From PWXP01 sp040772845 (GTDB lineage: Bacteria > Planctomycetota > Planctomycetia > Pirellulales > Thermoguttaceae): DNA of 64,000 nucleotides. Below, piece after piece: positions 1 through 11,455 of the stretch (positions within the stretch are counted from its first letter, which is position 1; each line of letters starts with the position of its first letter). A program made the translations under genes and the position numbers. Below the pieces are notes generated by a model. It had not been told where the DNA came from. It saw only the letters and a program-made list of their open reading frames with translations, and did not search any database. The stretch lies in NCBI GenBank assembly GCA_040772845.1, contig JAXGXG010000001.1, positions 3,162,001-3,226,000 on the forward strand, given 5' to 3'.

Positions 1-66
1 ATCACCAACGCCCCGGACGCCAACCGTTACCTGGTTCGCGAGTATCGCCCCGGTTGGGAGATGTAG
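1..66 (+). CDS. C-terminal end of an unknown protein (cut by window edge)
   Basis: Frame 1 is open from the first base to a TAG at 64-66 and encodes 21 residues ending YRPGWEM. The rest lies outside the window, so no family can be named. It converges on the leftward gene that ends 13 bases further on, which supports it being a real gene end. Only the reading frame and stop are visible. Confidence 0.5.
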   Translation: MTNAPDANRYLVREYRPGWEM

Positions 67-78
67 ACTGCACACCGT

Positions 79-1776
79 TTACGACGGTGCTCGTGGCGGG
101 GCGTGCCGTAGAAGCTCGAAGTTGCAGATGCGCATCAACGGCACACCCTTCTCATCGACCGCCAGGCGCCCCTCGCGATCGATGGATAGAAGCAGATGAT
201 TGCCCCGCAGGCTGAGGTCCTCCACACCGATGGCCGCCATGCGTTGCTTCGCAATGCGCATGACCTGCACGTAACCGCGCTGGGTCAGCCGCGATTCTCG
301 ATACGCCGCCAGCGCGTCGATGCCGGAATAGAGCGGTTCGTCTTTGACCGCGAGCATATCGTCCGGGCCATTCCAGTATCCCCAGAGCGTCACGTATTCA
401 TGCTGCCGGCTGAGGATGGCGTGCCCATCGGGTGTGATGAAGCGATCGTGCGTTTCGTATCGGCTGTGGTCCACAAGCGATGAGGAGACGGTCGAACGAT
501 GACCGGTCATATAGATCGCGCGGGGATAGGTTGTTTCAATCCCATACCGGCCGAGTTCCAGGGCAATGGCGAACTCTTCAAACGGGCTGTTGTAGCCGTG
601 GTCCAGGATCCGTTTTTCGCGGCGCACAAACGGGTCGGCGTCGGGGATGCGGCCGACGCGCGAAACGCGCCAGACCAGATGCACGTTGTCGCCGGTTACC
701 GTTTCGTACACCTCGTACGTGGAGCTAAGGCGCGTGCGCGGCGTGCGTCGCCATTTCTCGGGCAGGAAATAGTCGAAGAGCATGGGGTCGCGGCCGACAA
801 CCCACAAAGCGCCGCCGGTACTCTCCACCTGCCCATAGACGTAATCGACCCCCATGATGTTCACCTGCGACAGACCTGCCGGAAACTGCTCCCGGGGTTC
901 AAACCGCCGTACTTGCCGTATGAGGTATTCCTGCCGCTTCTCGGCGCGGAGCTGCTCTTCGCGCGCCGGAGTCCGTTTCAGCAGTTCGAAATCGACCAAT
1001 CCGTACAGAAGCTTCCCGGCCCGGTCGGTTGCCAAGGAGCCGTCTTGCCTGGGGCGAACAATGATATGTTGCGGTTTATTGTCACTAACGGTAAACCCCT
1101 GGCTATCGAGATCCTTCCTGGCGCATTCGATCAAGGTAGCCATGGCGTCGTTGTCGAGCAGTTCCTTGCGGTGCGCCTCGACGGCGTCAATGCCTTTCAT
1201 CCATTCGTAAATGACGGCGTAGTTCCGGTTCCAGTCGATGGCAATCCCGTCGTGGCTTCGCTCAATCGCTTCCATCCGGTGCGGTCTTCGGCCAAGCTGC
1301 TCGGCCCGGATGAACTTGCGCGGCACGTAAATGGCCAACGGCCTGTGCGTGTAGAGTCGGGCGAGCGCCTCCGAACCCGATTTCCGCAGTTCGAGGACCA
1401 GGCTGAACTCCAGGAATGGGCTATTGAACTCGGCTGTCGCGTCGCCCAGAACCTGCGTCTCGCCCGGGATGTCCTGCCCCATCCGGTTCCACTTGATGAC
1501 AATCTCCTTGGACCGTCCGCCTACAGTCTTGGTCCAAACACGATGCACGGCACTGGTGCCCGGCAGACGCACGCCGTGCTCCTTCATCCACGCATCGTCC
1601 GCCCAATGGTTCTCGGGCATAAGACACTTGGTGAACGGCAGTCCATGCTCGGTCACATAGAGATCGGTCCCGTCATCCATGCGGAGGTGCAGGTATTTCA
1701 CCCCCAACACCGTAACCAATGGTTGCGGCGCCAGGTAAGCGGCAATCCCTTCGATCTTTTTGATCGCGTCGCGCAT
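79..1776 (-). CDS. Tandem kinase-like protein (duplicated domain), downstream of pckG
   Basis: 565 aa with no signal peptide, built from two homologous halves (about residues 18-270 and 304-560). Matching blocks include EFNSPFLEFSLVLEL (116-130) with GYNSPFEEFAIALEL (394-408), and VDFELLKRTP (261-270) with CNFELLRHAP (551-560). Half 1 resembles the protein-kinase fold: a VIK lysine (95), a hinge-like stretch YAVIYEWMKG (186-195), a catalytic-loop-like DNKPQHI (232-238, His where Asn is usual) and a DFG-like Asp in VDFEL (262). In half 2 the lysine and the DFG aspartate (CNFEL) are lost, as in a pseudokinase. It starts 11 bases after the pckG stop, so the two are probably co-transcribed. Reading it as a kinase fold is inference; substrate unknown. 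A 430-aa open frame on the opposite strand is its shadow. Confidence 0.8.
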   Translation of the reverse strand: MRDAIKKIEGIAAYLAPQPLVTVLGVKYLHLRMDDGTDLYVTEHGLPFTKCLMPENHWADDAWMKEHGVRLPGTSAVHRVWTKTVGGRSKEIVIKWNRMGQDIPGETQVLGDATAEFNSPFLEFSLVLELRKSGSEALARLYTHRPLAIYVPRKFIRAEQLGRRPHRMEAIERSHDGIAIDWNRNYAVIYEWMKGIDAVEAHRKELLDNDAMATLIECARKDLDSQGFTVSDNKPQHIIVRPRQDGSLATDRAGKLLYGLVDFELLKRTPAREEQLRAEKRQEYLIRQVRRFEPREQFPAGLSQVNIMGVDYVYGQVESTGGALWVVGRDPMLFDYFLPEKWRRTPRTRLSSTYEVYETVTGDNVHLVWRVSRVGRIPDADPFVRREKRILDHGYNSPFEEFAIALELGRYGIETTYPRAIYMTGHRSTVSSSLVDHSRYETHDRFITPDGHAILSRQHEYVTLWGYWNGPDDMLAVKDEPLYSGIDALAAYRESRLTQRGYVQVMRIAKQRMAAIGVEDLSLRGNHLLLSIDREGRLAVDEKGVPLMRICNFELLRHAPPRAPS

Positions 1777-1787
1777 CGGTCGGACAG

Positions 1788-3578
<1,791 letters not shown>

Positions 3579-3744
3579 GTTCTCCTGGTTGTCCGGGTCT
3601 CGGTCGGTTGCGCTGCTGTAATTGGATCCGTGCGGCGAGGTAGAGAGTTCCCCCAGTTGCCCTTGCCCGCATTGCCGATCGGTGCAGTCTGCCGTACTCT
3701 CGGCACATGCTCCCGCAATGCCTCAATCGATCAGGCCCGCAGCA

Positions 3745-3772
3745 AGTGTACCGTCTGTTTCTTAAGAGTCAA
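3745..3772 (-). promoter_or_regulatory. Candidate sigma70-type promoter of pckG
   Basis: On the minus strand TTGACT (3767-3772) is followed by a 16-base spacer and TACACT (3745-3750). It lies in the 274-base gap between the RND permease stop and pckG and would give a leader of about 160 bases. Seen by eye only; the -10 matches consensus at 4 of 6 positions. Confidence 0.45.
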
Positions 3773-3852
3773 TCCATACAGGCCGAAAGGGTGGTGTAGC
3801 CCACTTCCCCCCCAGACGGCCCAAGCGTTGGGCCCCGACGCACCCAGCAACC

Positions 3853-6800
3853 TCAACTTGGCTTCCGGCCTGCCAAGCGGGCGATCCCCTCCGAGGTCCG
3901 CTGGACGAGCACATAGAGCACCGGGATGAAGAACACGCCCAGCACGGTGCCTGCCAGCATGCCGCCGAAGACGGCCGTACCCAGCGCACGCCGGCTGGCC
4001 GCACCGGCGCCCGTTGCAATCACCAGAGGGAAGACACCGAGAATGAAGGAGAAAGCCGTCATCAGGATCGCGCGGAACCGCAGGTGGGATGCTTCAGCGG
4101 CGGCGTCGACAATGCTCATGCCTTCGCTACGACGCTGCTTGGCGAACTCGACGATAAGAATCGCACTCTTGGCCGAAAGACCGATCAGCAGAACCAGCCC
4201 GATTTGCGTGTAGATGTTGTTGTCGTACGCCCGAAGCCAAACGGCCAGAAAGGCGCCGAAGACGGCCAGCGGCACCGACAGCATGACCGCCATCGGAATG
4301 GCCCAACTCTCGTACTGGGCTGCCAGGAAGAAATAAACAAAGATAATCGCCAACGTGAAGATGATCGGCGCCTCGTTCCCCGCCTCAAGCTGTTGGTACG
4401 TTACGCCGGACCATTCATAACCGAACGACGGCGGTAGGTTGGCGGCGAGCTGCTCGACGGCCTCAATCGCCTGGCCCGAAGAATAACCGGCCGCCGCCTG
4501 GCCGGTGATGGTGGTCGAAGGATACAAGTTGTACCGAAAGACCGTGGCCGGCCCGGCTGTATCGACCATGTTGACCACGGTCCTGAGCGGAATCATGCGC
4601 CCTTCGGCATTGCGCACGTCGAGCCGGCCGATATCCTCCACGCTACGGCGAAATTGCGAATCGGCCTGAATCTGAACCTTGAACGTGCGGTCGAACTTGT
4701 TGAAGTCGTTGACATAGGCCGATCCAAGATACGCCTGCAACGTCGAGAATACATCCGATAGCGGGATATTGAGTTTCTTCGCATTGACGCGGTCGACGTC
4801 GGCGTACAATTGCGGCACGTTCGCCCGGAAATTGCTGTTCATGCGTTCCAAGACGGGGCTCTCGGCGCATGCCTGAATCAGGTCTTCGCCTGCCTGCTGC
4901 AATGTGGCGACTCCGGCATTCTGGCGGTCCTGCACCCACAGCTCGAACCCCGACGCGTTACCCAGTCCCTGGATGGGCGGCGGCGGAAACGCAAAGCAAC
5001 TGGCTTCCTGGATGGCGAGCAGTTCCGGCTGCAACTCGGCCAGGATGGCGCGGATTTGCAGGCTTCGTGTGTTCCGGTCGTCCCAAGGTTCGAGAATTAC
5101 AAAGAGGGTTCCCGCGTTCGTCTTCAGCAAGGCATCGAGGGCGGTGTATCCGTTTACGGTAATGACGTGGGCAACGCCCGGGGTTTCCGTGATTCGCTTG
5201 TTGATGCGATCCACGATGCGTTTCGTACGTTCGAGCGTGGCCCCATCGGGCAATTCGATATTGATAAGGAAATAGCCTTGGTCTTCGTTCGGAATAAACC
5301 CGCCGGGCACCCGATCGAGCAGGAGCAGGGAGACGCCCGCAATAGCGCCGAACGCGACCAAGGGCAGGAGGATGCGACGTGTGACCATGCGGACCACATT
5401 CATGTAGGCCCCGGCGCCCCGATCGAACACCCAGTTGAATCCGCGGAAGAAGAAGTTCTGCTTCCGGCCCGACGGCCGCAGCAACACGCCGCACAGGGCC
5501 GGGCTAAGCGTGAGTGCATTGACCGACGAGAACAGAGTGGCCGTGGCGATGGTCAGGGCGAATTGGCGATACAACCGGCCGGAAATGCCGCCCATCAGGG
5601 CCGTCGGTACGAACACGGCCAGAAGGACCAGCGTCGTGGCGATCACCGGCCCGGTTACCTGTTGCATCGACTTCAACGTCGCCTCCTTGGGCGATAGCTT
5701 CTCCTCGTCCAGGATGCGCTTCGTGTTTTCGACCACGACAATGGCGTCGTCCACCACGATGCCGATGACCAGTACCAATCCGAACAGCGATAGCGTATTG
5801 ATCGACATCCCCAGCGCCAGCATGACGGCGAACGTGCCGATGAGCGAAACCGGGATGGTAATGGCCGGAATAAACGTGGTGCGAATGTCCTGCAGGAATA
5901 CGTAGACGGTAAAGATCACCAGTGCGACGGCGATGAACAGCGTAACAACCACCTCTTCGATCGAGGCGCGCACGAATGTGGTCAGATCATAGGCGATGGT
6001 ATAATCGAGCCCTTCGGGAAAGCTCTTCTTGAGCCGTTCCATCTCGCTGCGGATTCCATCGGCGATACTGAGCGCGTTGGCGCCGGGCAACTGGTAGATG
6101 GCCACGGCAATCGACGGCGCACCGTCCAGTTCGACCGACCAGTTGTACGCCTGGGCGCCCAGTTCCACGCGGGCCACGTCGCGCACGCGTACCAGTCGGC
6201 CTTGATCCCCAACCTTGAGAATCATATCGGCGAACTGTTCCGAATCGGAAAGCCGCCCGAGCGTATTGACCGTATATTGGAACTGCTGCCCTTCCGGACT
6301 GGGCGGCGCGCCGATCTGCCCGGCCGCCACCTGCACGTTCTGCTCCTGAATCGCCTGCACCACGTCGTTGACGGTCAACTGCATGGAGCGGAGCCGGTTC
6401 GGATTGAGCCACAGCCGCATGCCGAAGTCCTTCGCCCCCATCACCTGCACCTGGCCTACGCCCTTGACGCGCGCCAAAACGTCCTTGATCTGCGTACCGA
6501 CGTAATTGCTCAGGTAGATTTCGTCGAAACGCCGGTCGGGCGAGATCATATTGACCATCAGGACCATGTTGGTCGAACGCTTGTCCGTCTTCACTCCCTG
6601 GCGTTTGACTTCGTCGGGCAGCGTCGGCATGGCGATGTTCACCCGGTTCTGCACGAGTACGTTGGCCATATCGACGTCGGTGCCGACCTCGAACGTAATG
6701 GTCAGTTGATATCCGCCGTCGTCGGTGCACTGCGACGACATGTAGAGCATGTTCTCGACGCCGTTGACCTGCTCCTCGATGGGTACGCCTACCGTCTGGG

Positions 6801-6972
6801 CAACGACCTCCGGGCTGGCGCCCGGGTAGTTGGTGCTGACCACGACCGTCGGCGGCGTGATGTCGGGCGTCTGTTCGACCGGAAGGAGTCGAATCGTAAT
6901 GCCGCCGATCAGAACGATCACCAGAGAAATGACTGTGGCGAAGATCGGGCGTTCGATGAAAAAACGGCTCAT
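3853..6972 (-). CDS. RND efflux permease, HAE1 family (AcrB/MexB-like)
   Basis: 1039 aa, the usual length for hydrophobe/amphiphile RND pumps. These are inner-membrane, proton-driven exporters working with a periplasmic adaptor and an outer-membrane channel. The N-terminus SRFFIERPIFATVISLVIVL is the typical first helix. Other hallmarks are the TM4 stretch GIVVDDAIVVVENTKR with paired acidic residues, GFIPNEDQGYF at the start of the second periplasmic loop, and LSAKSAILIVEFAKQRR in the C-terminal half. It follows the adaptor gene after 57 bases, so the two form an operon. No TolC-type gene is present in the window. Confidence 0.96.
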   Translation of the reverse strand: MSRFFIERPIFATVISLVIVLIGGITIRLLPVEQTPDITPPTVVVSTNYPGASPEVVAQTVGVPIEEQVNGVENMLYMSSQCTDDGGYQLTITFEVGTDVDMANVLVQNRVNIAMPTLPDEVKRQGVKTDKRSTNMVLMVNMISPDRRFDEIYLSNYVGTQIKDVLARVKGVGQVQVMGAKDFGMRLWLNPNRLRSMQLTVNDVVQAIQEQNVQVAAGQIGAPPSPEGQQFQYTVNTLGRLSDSEQFADMILKVGDQGRLVRVRDVARVELGAQAYNWSVELDGAPSIAVAIYQLPGANALSIADGIRSEMERLKKSFPEGLDYTIAYDLTTFVRASIEEVVVTLFIAVALVIFTVYVFLQDIRTTFIPAITIPVSLIGTFAVMLALGMSINTLSLFGLVLVIGIVVDDAIVVVENTKRILDEEKLSPKEATLKSMQQVTGPVIATTLVLLAVFVPTALMGGISGRLYRQFALTIATATLFSSVNALTLSPALCGVLLRPSGRKQNFFFRGFNWVFDRGAGAYMNVVRMVTRRILLPLVAFGAIAGVSLLLLDRVPGGFIPNEDQGYFLINIELPDGATLERTKRIVDRINKRITETPGVAHVITVNGYTALDALLKTNAGTLFVILEPWDDRNTRSLQIRAILAELQPELLAIQEASCFAFPPPPIQGLGNASGFELWVQDRQNAGVATLQQAGEDLIQACAESPVLERMNSNFRANVPQLYADVDRVNAKKLNIPLSDVFSTLQAYLGSAYVNDFNKFDRTFKVQIQADSQFRRSVEDIGRLDVRNAEGRMIPLRTVVNMVDTAGPATVFRYNLYPSTTITGQAAAGYSSGQAIEAVEQLAANLPPSFGYEWSGVTYQQLEAGNEAPIIFTLAIIFVYFFLAAQYESWAIPMAVMLSVPLAVFGAFLAVWLRAYDNNIYTQIGLVLLIGLSAKSAILIVEFAKQRRSEGMSIVDAAAEASHLRFRAILMTAFSFILGVFPLVIATGAGAASRRALGTAVFGGMLAGTVLGVFFIPVLYVLVQRTSEGIARLAGRKPS

Positions 6973-7029
6973 GGTCGATCCGTCAGGCTCGGGTTGGTGG
7001 CATGGGGAAGGGCTGGGATCGTGGGCCGA

Positions 7030-8265
7030 TCAGGTACTGGATCGGCTGGGTACGGCCGGGGCGGGCGTTTCAGGTTGCGGATCCGGTTCCGGTTGCGGAG
7101 CCGGTTTCGGTGCGGCTTCCGGCTCAACCGCAGCAGGCTGCTTCGTCGTCTCGATCGGCTGAACCGGCTGGCCGGGACGCGCCTTCTGTAAACCGACAAC
7201 CACATAGCGTTCGTCGGGCTTCAGACCGTCGAGCACCACAACCTGCTTGCCGACCTGCGGTCCGAGGGTGACCCGCCGGCGTTCGACGATATTGTCGTGC
7301 TGCACGATTAACACGTACTTCCCGTCCAGGTCGGTCGCAACCGCCTGCTGTTCGATCAGGATCGCGTTGTCGATGGGCCGGCCCGGCACGCGTACCTCGG
7401 CATACACGCCCGGATAGAGCAGTCCATCCTTGTTCGAGAAGACGGCCCGGGCAACGGCCGTGCCCGTACTCGGATCGACGCTGGGGTCCAGGTAATCGAG
7501 ATGGCCCTTGTGCGGGTAGCCTTCTTCGCCGGGGAGTTGAATGTAGGCCTCGTGCTCTTCGCCAAACGAGTCTGCCCCGTGCTCATGGATCCAGCGGATC
7601 AGGTCCATAACGACCTTCTCGCTCACGTCGAAGTAGACGTACATCGGGTCCATGCCGACAACCGTGGCCAGGAGCGTGCTTTCGCTCGATCCGACCAGGT
7701 TGCCCGGGTCCACCTGCCGGCGGCTGATGCGCCCGACAATGGGGCTGCGAATGACCGTGTAATCGAGATTGATTTTCGCCTGGCGGATTTCGGCTTCGTC
7801 GTAGGCGATCTGGGCCTTTGCGGCATCGCGTTCGGCCTGGCGGGTCTGGTATTCCTCGACCGTAATGGCCTTATCGCCCACAAGTTGATCGGCACGGACC
7901 AGGTTGGCCTCGGCCAGCTTCAAACGGGCCTCGGCCTGTTGCTTCTTGGCTTCGGCGGCAGCCAGCGTTGCCTCGTATGGCGCCCGCTCGATGGTGAACA
8001 GGATCTGGTCCTTTTTAACGGCATCGCCGTCCTTGAAATCGGCCGTCTCCAGGAACCCTTGAACCCGCGCACGGAGTTCGACACTGTCGGTCGACGCCGT
8101 CTTGCCCGTGAAATACCCGTCTTCCGTCACGGTGCGGACCTCCGGCGTGGCAACCGTCACCTCGGGCACGAAGTCCTGGGGATCGGGCGGAGCCGGTTGG
8201 CAGCCGAAAACCATCAGTGCGACCAGTCCCAGTCCGGCCGCGGGGAGCACTTTGGATATTCTCAC
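7030..8265 (-). CDS. RND efflux adaptor (membrane fusion protein, HlyD/AcrA family), lipoprotein
   Basis: 411 aa. The N-terminus is a lipoprotein signal (lipobox VFGC, Cys22), so it should be lipid-anchored and span the periplasm. The middle shows the lipoyl/barrel-sandwich halves around an alanine-rich coiled-coil hairpin (EATLAAAEAKKQQAEARLKL), then the beta-barrel and membrane-proximal domains. The last ~40 residues are Pro/Glu/Pro-Gln rich and low complexity. The start is GTG, with GAGGTGA just upstream. First gene of the adaptor-permease operon. Confidence 0.94.
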   Translation of the reverse strand: MRISKVLPAAGLGLVALMVFGCQPAPPDPQDFVPEVTVATPEVRTVTEDGYFTGKTASTDSVELRARVQGFLETADFKDGDAVKKDQILFTIERAPYEATLAAAEAKKQQAEARLKLAEANLVRADQLVGDKAITVEEYQTRQAERDAAKAQIAYDEAEIRQAKINLDYTVIRSPIVGRISRRQVDPGNLVGSSESTLLATVVGMDPMYVYFDVSEKVVMDLIRWIHEHGADSFGEEHEAYIQLPGEEGYPHKGHLDYLDPSVDPSTGTAVARAVFSNKDGLLYPGVYAEVRVPGRPIDNAILIEQQAVATDLDGKYVLIVQHDNIVERRRVTLGPQVGKQVVVLDGLKPDERYVVVGLQKARPGQPVQPIETTKQPAAVEPEAAPKPAPQPEPDPQPETPAPAVPSRSST

Positions 8266-8741
8266 AAGTCACCTCAGTATCGTGAAAACAGCATCTGCGG
8301 ACGGGGAACCATGCTCCAATTCGCGGCGCAGCGCAGACGCCAACAGGCCGCAATCGGGGCCCGTCCCGCACATCGTTGTACGCCGCCACCTAATGTATAG
8401 GTTCCCGATGAGAACGCAGCCCATCTCGGCAGCGGAATTACGGAGCCGGTTATGCCGGCCGTGCCACATGGCGCGGCCATGCCGGTCATGTCGCCCAGCG
8501 AACCGATACGAAATCGCTGCTACGTACATGCAACACTTGGACAGACGGCTCCGCTGCGATTCTGTGGTTGGTGTCCCGCCTTCAGGCGGTTTTCGCTTTC
8601 CGGCTGAAGCCGGGACTCCAACTGGAAACGCAAGGGGCAGAAATCGGCCTGGAAGCTGGACACCAGCCTGCAGCGAAGTTAGTCTGAGGGCCCATCCAGG
8701 AGTCATTTTTCGATTTACGTCTACCGGGATCGGAGTACCCT
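8266..8741. other. Divergent intergenic region with one interspersed repeat
   Basis: 476 bases between the leftward adaptor and the rightward beta-helix gene. No credible gene is visible; open frames of 60-145 codons here lack a Shine-Dalgarno or any family signature. It must hold both promoters but no clear consensus boxes were found. The one recognisable structure is a 56-base palindromic repeat at 8567-8622. Confidence 0.5.
8567..8622. repeat. Interspersed palindromic repeat, copy A
   Basis: Two adjacent hairpins, CCGCCTTCAGGCGG and CCGGCTGAAGCCGG, are bounded by inverted ends GTTGGTGTCCCG and CGGGACTCCAAC. The same two-hairpin design recurs at 27198-27327, 58780-58840 and, degenerately, at 15501-15547. 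This looks like a small non-coding REP/MITE-like family. Confidence 0.7.
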
Positions 8742-11048
8742 ATGAATTCGCTGTTTACCCTCTGCCTTATCGTACTTCCGGTGTCGGCCGACACGCCTTC
8801 CGGTCCCTATATCACGCACGTCAGCGATACGCACCCCGGGCAGACGATGGTCGTCACTGGCGGCGGCTACGATCCGGCGACGGTACGGGTGATCGTGCAT
8901 GTGCCGGGAAACTTGACGGCCCAGCGCAACGAACTGCCGGCAAAGGTTGCGGCGTTGACCACGGCATTCAATGGTTCGCTTTCTCCGCTGCCGCAAGAAC
9001 CGCCGACCGAACGGACGCACACACTGAAACCCATGCACGCGACTGCGCGAAGTGTGTTCGTTCCGCTGCCTGCCCATCCCTATCCGCCAGACTACGTGGG
9101 GATCGTATGGCTGGCCGACGGCGAGCGATTGAGTAACCCCATGGTGGTCAACCGGCCGCAGAGTTGGTTCCTGCTGAAGACGACCAGCCGGCCGGGCGAG
9201 TTGAACCGGCTGTGTGGAATGAACTTGCGCGGCGATCGGTACGTTCCTCGCTACCTGTTCCTTCGTGCCAAGGGGGACGAGCCACGGCAGCTCGACGAAG
9301 TGCCTCGCCATAAGGAAGACGGGTTCTCCGAAACATTCTGTGTGCAGTTCCGGCTGCCGGCCGATCTGGAGCCAGGCGAGTACGAAGTATTCCTGCACAA
9401 TAACTCCGGCGGTCCCTTCGGCTTCACCCGGCCGCTGCCGTTGACAGTTACCGTTGACCCGGAGTTCCCCGAGCGGCTCTTCGTGGCTACCGAACACGGC
9501 GTGAAAGGCGACAGCCTGACCGATAACCGCGAAGCCTTGCAGGCGATCATCGATCGGGCGGGCGAGGCCGGCGGGGGAATCGTCTTCTTACCGCCGGGCG
9601 CCTATCGGGTCGACGATACCGTACAACTGCGCGAACACGTCGTTCTGCGGGGAGCCGGCCGTGACGCGACGACCCTCTTCTTCGGTGGTGTTGCGCATGA
9701 AAAGAAGCGTTGCTCTTGGTTCCTCAGTGCCCGCGGGGTGCATCATACGGGTATCGAGGACCTGACGGTACGCGTGTCGTACCCAATGCAATACGCCGTC
9801 AGCTACTATGCAGGCGGGGATCCGACCTTCGATACCCACCTTCGCCGATGCCGTTTCGTGGGCGGGACGGTGGGCATTCATTACAACGTCAACATGGAGG
9901 TGGCGCACTGTTCGTTCGAGGGCGGTACGTTCTTCGCACACAACCTGAAGCAATCCTGGGTTCATGACAATCAGTTCACGACCGGGCGACTGCAAGGGAA
10001 CCCCGTCGGGTTATGGAGTACCGAAAACTGCACGATCGAGCACAACCGGGCCTATAACTCCAATCGCGGCTTCGTGTGGCAGGCGCACGGCTATTTCGGC
10101 CACTACCACAACCTGATCGATGCCAATGTGGTCGAAGACGCACGCTTCGGCGCCAATGCGGGCGAAACCTATCTGTTCGAGGGGGCAGGCTTCCAGTGGT
10201 TTGGCCAACCTGCTGAAATCCACCCAAACCGGTTCTCGGCCGACGGCGCCGATTGGAAACCGGACGCCCTGAAATACTGTTTTGCCGTGGTCACGGCCGG
10301 GCGGGGATTGGGGCAGTACCGACGGATCGTATCGAACACGGCGTCCGAAGTTACGCTGGCAGAGCCGTGGACCGTGCTTCCCTGTGGCGATGTGCGGATA
10401 TCGATCCTCCGTGGTGTGGTCGAAAACGCCATCTGCAATAATCGCCATATTGACTGCGATAACTCGATGATGTTCTACGGCAGCGGAATGCTGAACAACC
10501 GCATTGTGCGCAACCGCTCGGAGAACAGCCTGGGCATTTCCATCTGGAGCCTGGCGGAAGCCGAGAAGGATGTACTCGTGCCCGATTACTTCAACGTCTT
10601 CGACGGTAACGTGTGCGAAGACCAGGGCGGCATATGGCTTACCCGTCTCGGCGACTTGAAGCAGGACGTGGGAGTTCGCAATCTGAACAACGTCTTCCGC
10701 AACGGGTTACTGGCCGACGTGCGTCGCAAGCGGGAGAACCAGTACAATAACGTCTGGGAAGAAACCCGGAACGGCAGTTATCGGCCCGTGCAGGCCGCCT
10801 TCTGGTGCGACATCGGCCGCAGCTACCACGCGGACCCGACGCAGAACCCGATCTGGAACGACACGCTTATCGAACACAACTACATCACGCGTTGCGATCG
10901 CGGCGTCGAACTGCACAAGATCTCCGGAGGAACCGTGGTTCGCAGCAACACGTTCTTCGAGGTGAAGCAGCCGATTATCGACGAAGGCGTCGGCAGTGAC
11001 GTCGTCGACAACCGTTTTGAACCCGACGGCGCTACCCGCCCGGAGTGA
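8742..11048 (+). CDS. Secreted right-handed beta-helix protein (pectate lyase 3-like)
   Basis: 768 aa with a signal peptide (MNSLFTLCLIVLPVSA, cleavage before DTPSG). Residues ~17-245 look like beta-sandwich domains. From ~250 the pattern DNREALQAIIDRA, then GGGIVFLPPGAYRVDD and HVVLRGAGRD, is the classic entry into a pectate-lyase-3 type parallel beta-helix, followed by many short N-x-x turns (for example ENCTIEHNRAYNSNRG). Such proteins bind or cleave polysaccharides outside the cell. No catalytic triad could be assigned, so the enzyme class is open. Single gene, followed by the oppositely oriented ferredoxin. Confidence 0.85.
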   Translation: MNSLFTLCLIVLPVSADTPSGPYITHVSDTHPGQTMVVTGGGYDPATVRVIVHVPGNLTAQRNELPAKVAALTTAFNGSLSPLPQEPPTERTHTLKPMHATARSVFVPLPAHPYPPDYVGIVWLADGERLSNPMVVNRPQSWFLLKTTSRPGELNRLCGMNLRGDRYVPRYLFLRAKGDEPRQLDEVPRHKEDGFSETFCVQFRLPADLEPGEYEVFLHNNSGGPFGFTRPLPLTVTVDPEFPERLFVATEHGVKGDSLTDNREALQAIIDRAGEAGGGIVFLPPGAYRVDDTVQLREHVVLRGAGRDATTLFFGGVAHEKKRCSWFLSARGVHHTGIEDLTVRVSYPMQYAVSYYAGGDPTFDTHLRRCRFVGGTVGIHYNVNMEVAHCSFEGGTFFAHNLKQSWVHDNQFTTGRLQGNPVGLWSTENCTIEHNRAYNSNRGFVWQAHGYFGHYHNLIDANVVEDARFGANAGETYLFEGAGFQWFGQPAEIHPNRFSADGADWKPDALKYCFAVVTAGRGLGQYRRIVSNTASEVTLAEPWTVLPCGDVRISILRGVVENAICNNRHIDCDNSMMFYGSGMLNNRIVRNRSENSLGISIWSLAEAEKDVLVPDYFNVFDGNVCEDQGGIWLTRLGDLKQDVGVRNLNNVFRNGLLADVRRKRENQYNNVWEETRNGSYRPVQAAFWCDIGRSYHADPTQNPIWNDTLIEHNYITRCDRGVELHKISGGTVVRSNTFFEVKQPIIDEGVGSDVVDNRFEPDGATRPE

Positions 11049-11065
11049 CCGGGACACCTTGGCGG

Positions 11066-11257
11066 TCATTCCTCGATGGCAATCGCCTCGACCGGGCACT
11101 GGTCGGCGGCATCGCGGGCGCTGTCCTCGTTTTCCTCCGAAACGGGCTCGCCAATGGCTATGGCCTTCCCCTCGGCGCCTTCGTGAAACACGTCGGGGCA
11201 CAAGTCGATACACAATCCGCACGCGATGCACGTTTCTTGATCCACAATCGCTTTCAT
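11066..11257 (-). CDS. Single-cluster [4Fe-4S] ferredoxin
   Basis: 63 aa, cytosolic electron carrier. Cysteines at 10, 13 and 16 (CIACGLC) plus Cys54 (QCPVEAI) form the usual ligand set of one [4Fe-4S] cluster. Cys20 (DLCPDVF) is the residue that in related ferredoxins often pairs in a disulfide, but a clear partner cysteine is missing here. The protein is strongly acidic, as usual. The redox partner cannot be told from context, as neighbours are a beta-helix protein and a rhomboid protease. Confidence 0.95.
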   Translation of the reverse strand: MKAIVDQETCIACGLCIDLCPDVFHEGAEGKAIAIGEPVSEENEDSARDAADQCPVEAIAIEE

Positions 11258-11301
11258 GGCAGTGACTCCTTGGTTTGAAGGGGAACGTCTACACTGTGAG
11301 C

Positions 11302-11351
11302 GCAGCAGCGGACTTGCATTTCACGCAACGGCCATGCAAGTCCGCTGCTGC
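11302..11351. repeat. Perfect 18-bp inverted repeat (hairpin, possible terminator)
   Basis: GCAGCAGCGGACTTGCAT at 11302-11319 is exactly complementary to 11334-11351, with a 14-base loop. It lies downstream of the rhomboid gene and upstream of ferredoxin. No U-tract follows on either strand, so it is not a standard intrinsic terminator; it may be a small repeat element or a processing hairpin. Confidence 0.7.
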
Positions 11352-11455
11352 ACTCCTACACTGTTATGATATCGGAATTCCGGCTCAGGGCTAGCCGGAA
11401 GGTGTGCGGGAAATGCCGCTCCCGGTCACATCTGCTCATCTGCGCACCTTGTCGG

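Noticed and set aside
3853..8265. Complete tripartite efflux system
   Set aside because: Permease and adaptor are present but no outer-membrane channel gene is in the window, so only the pair is called.
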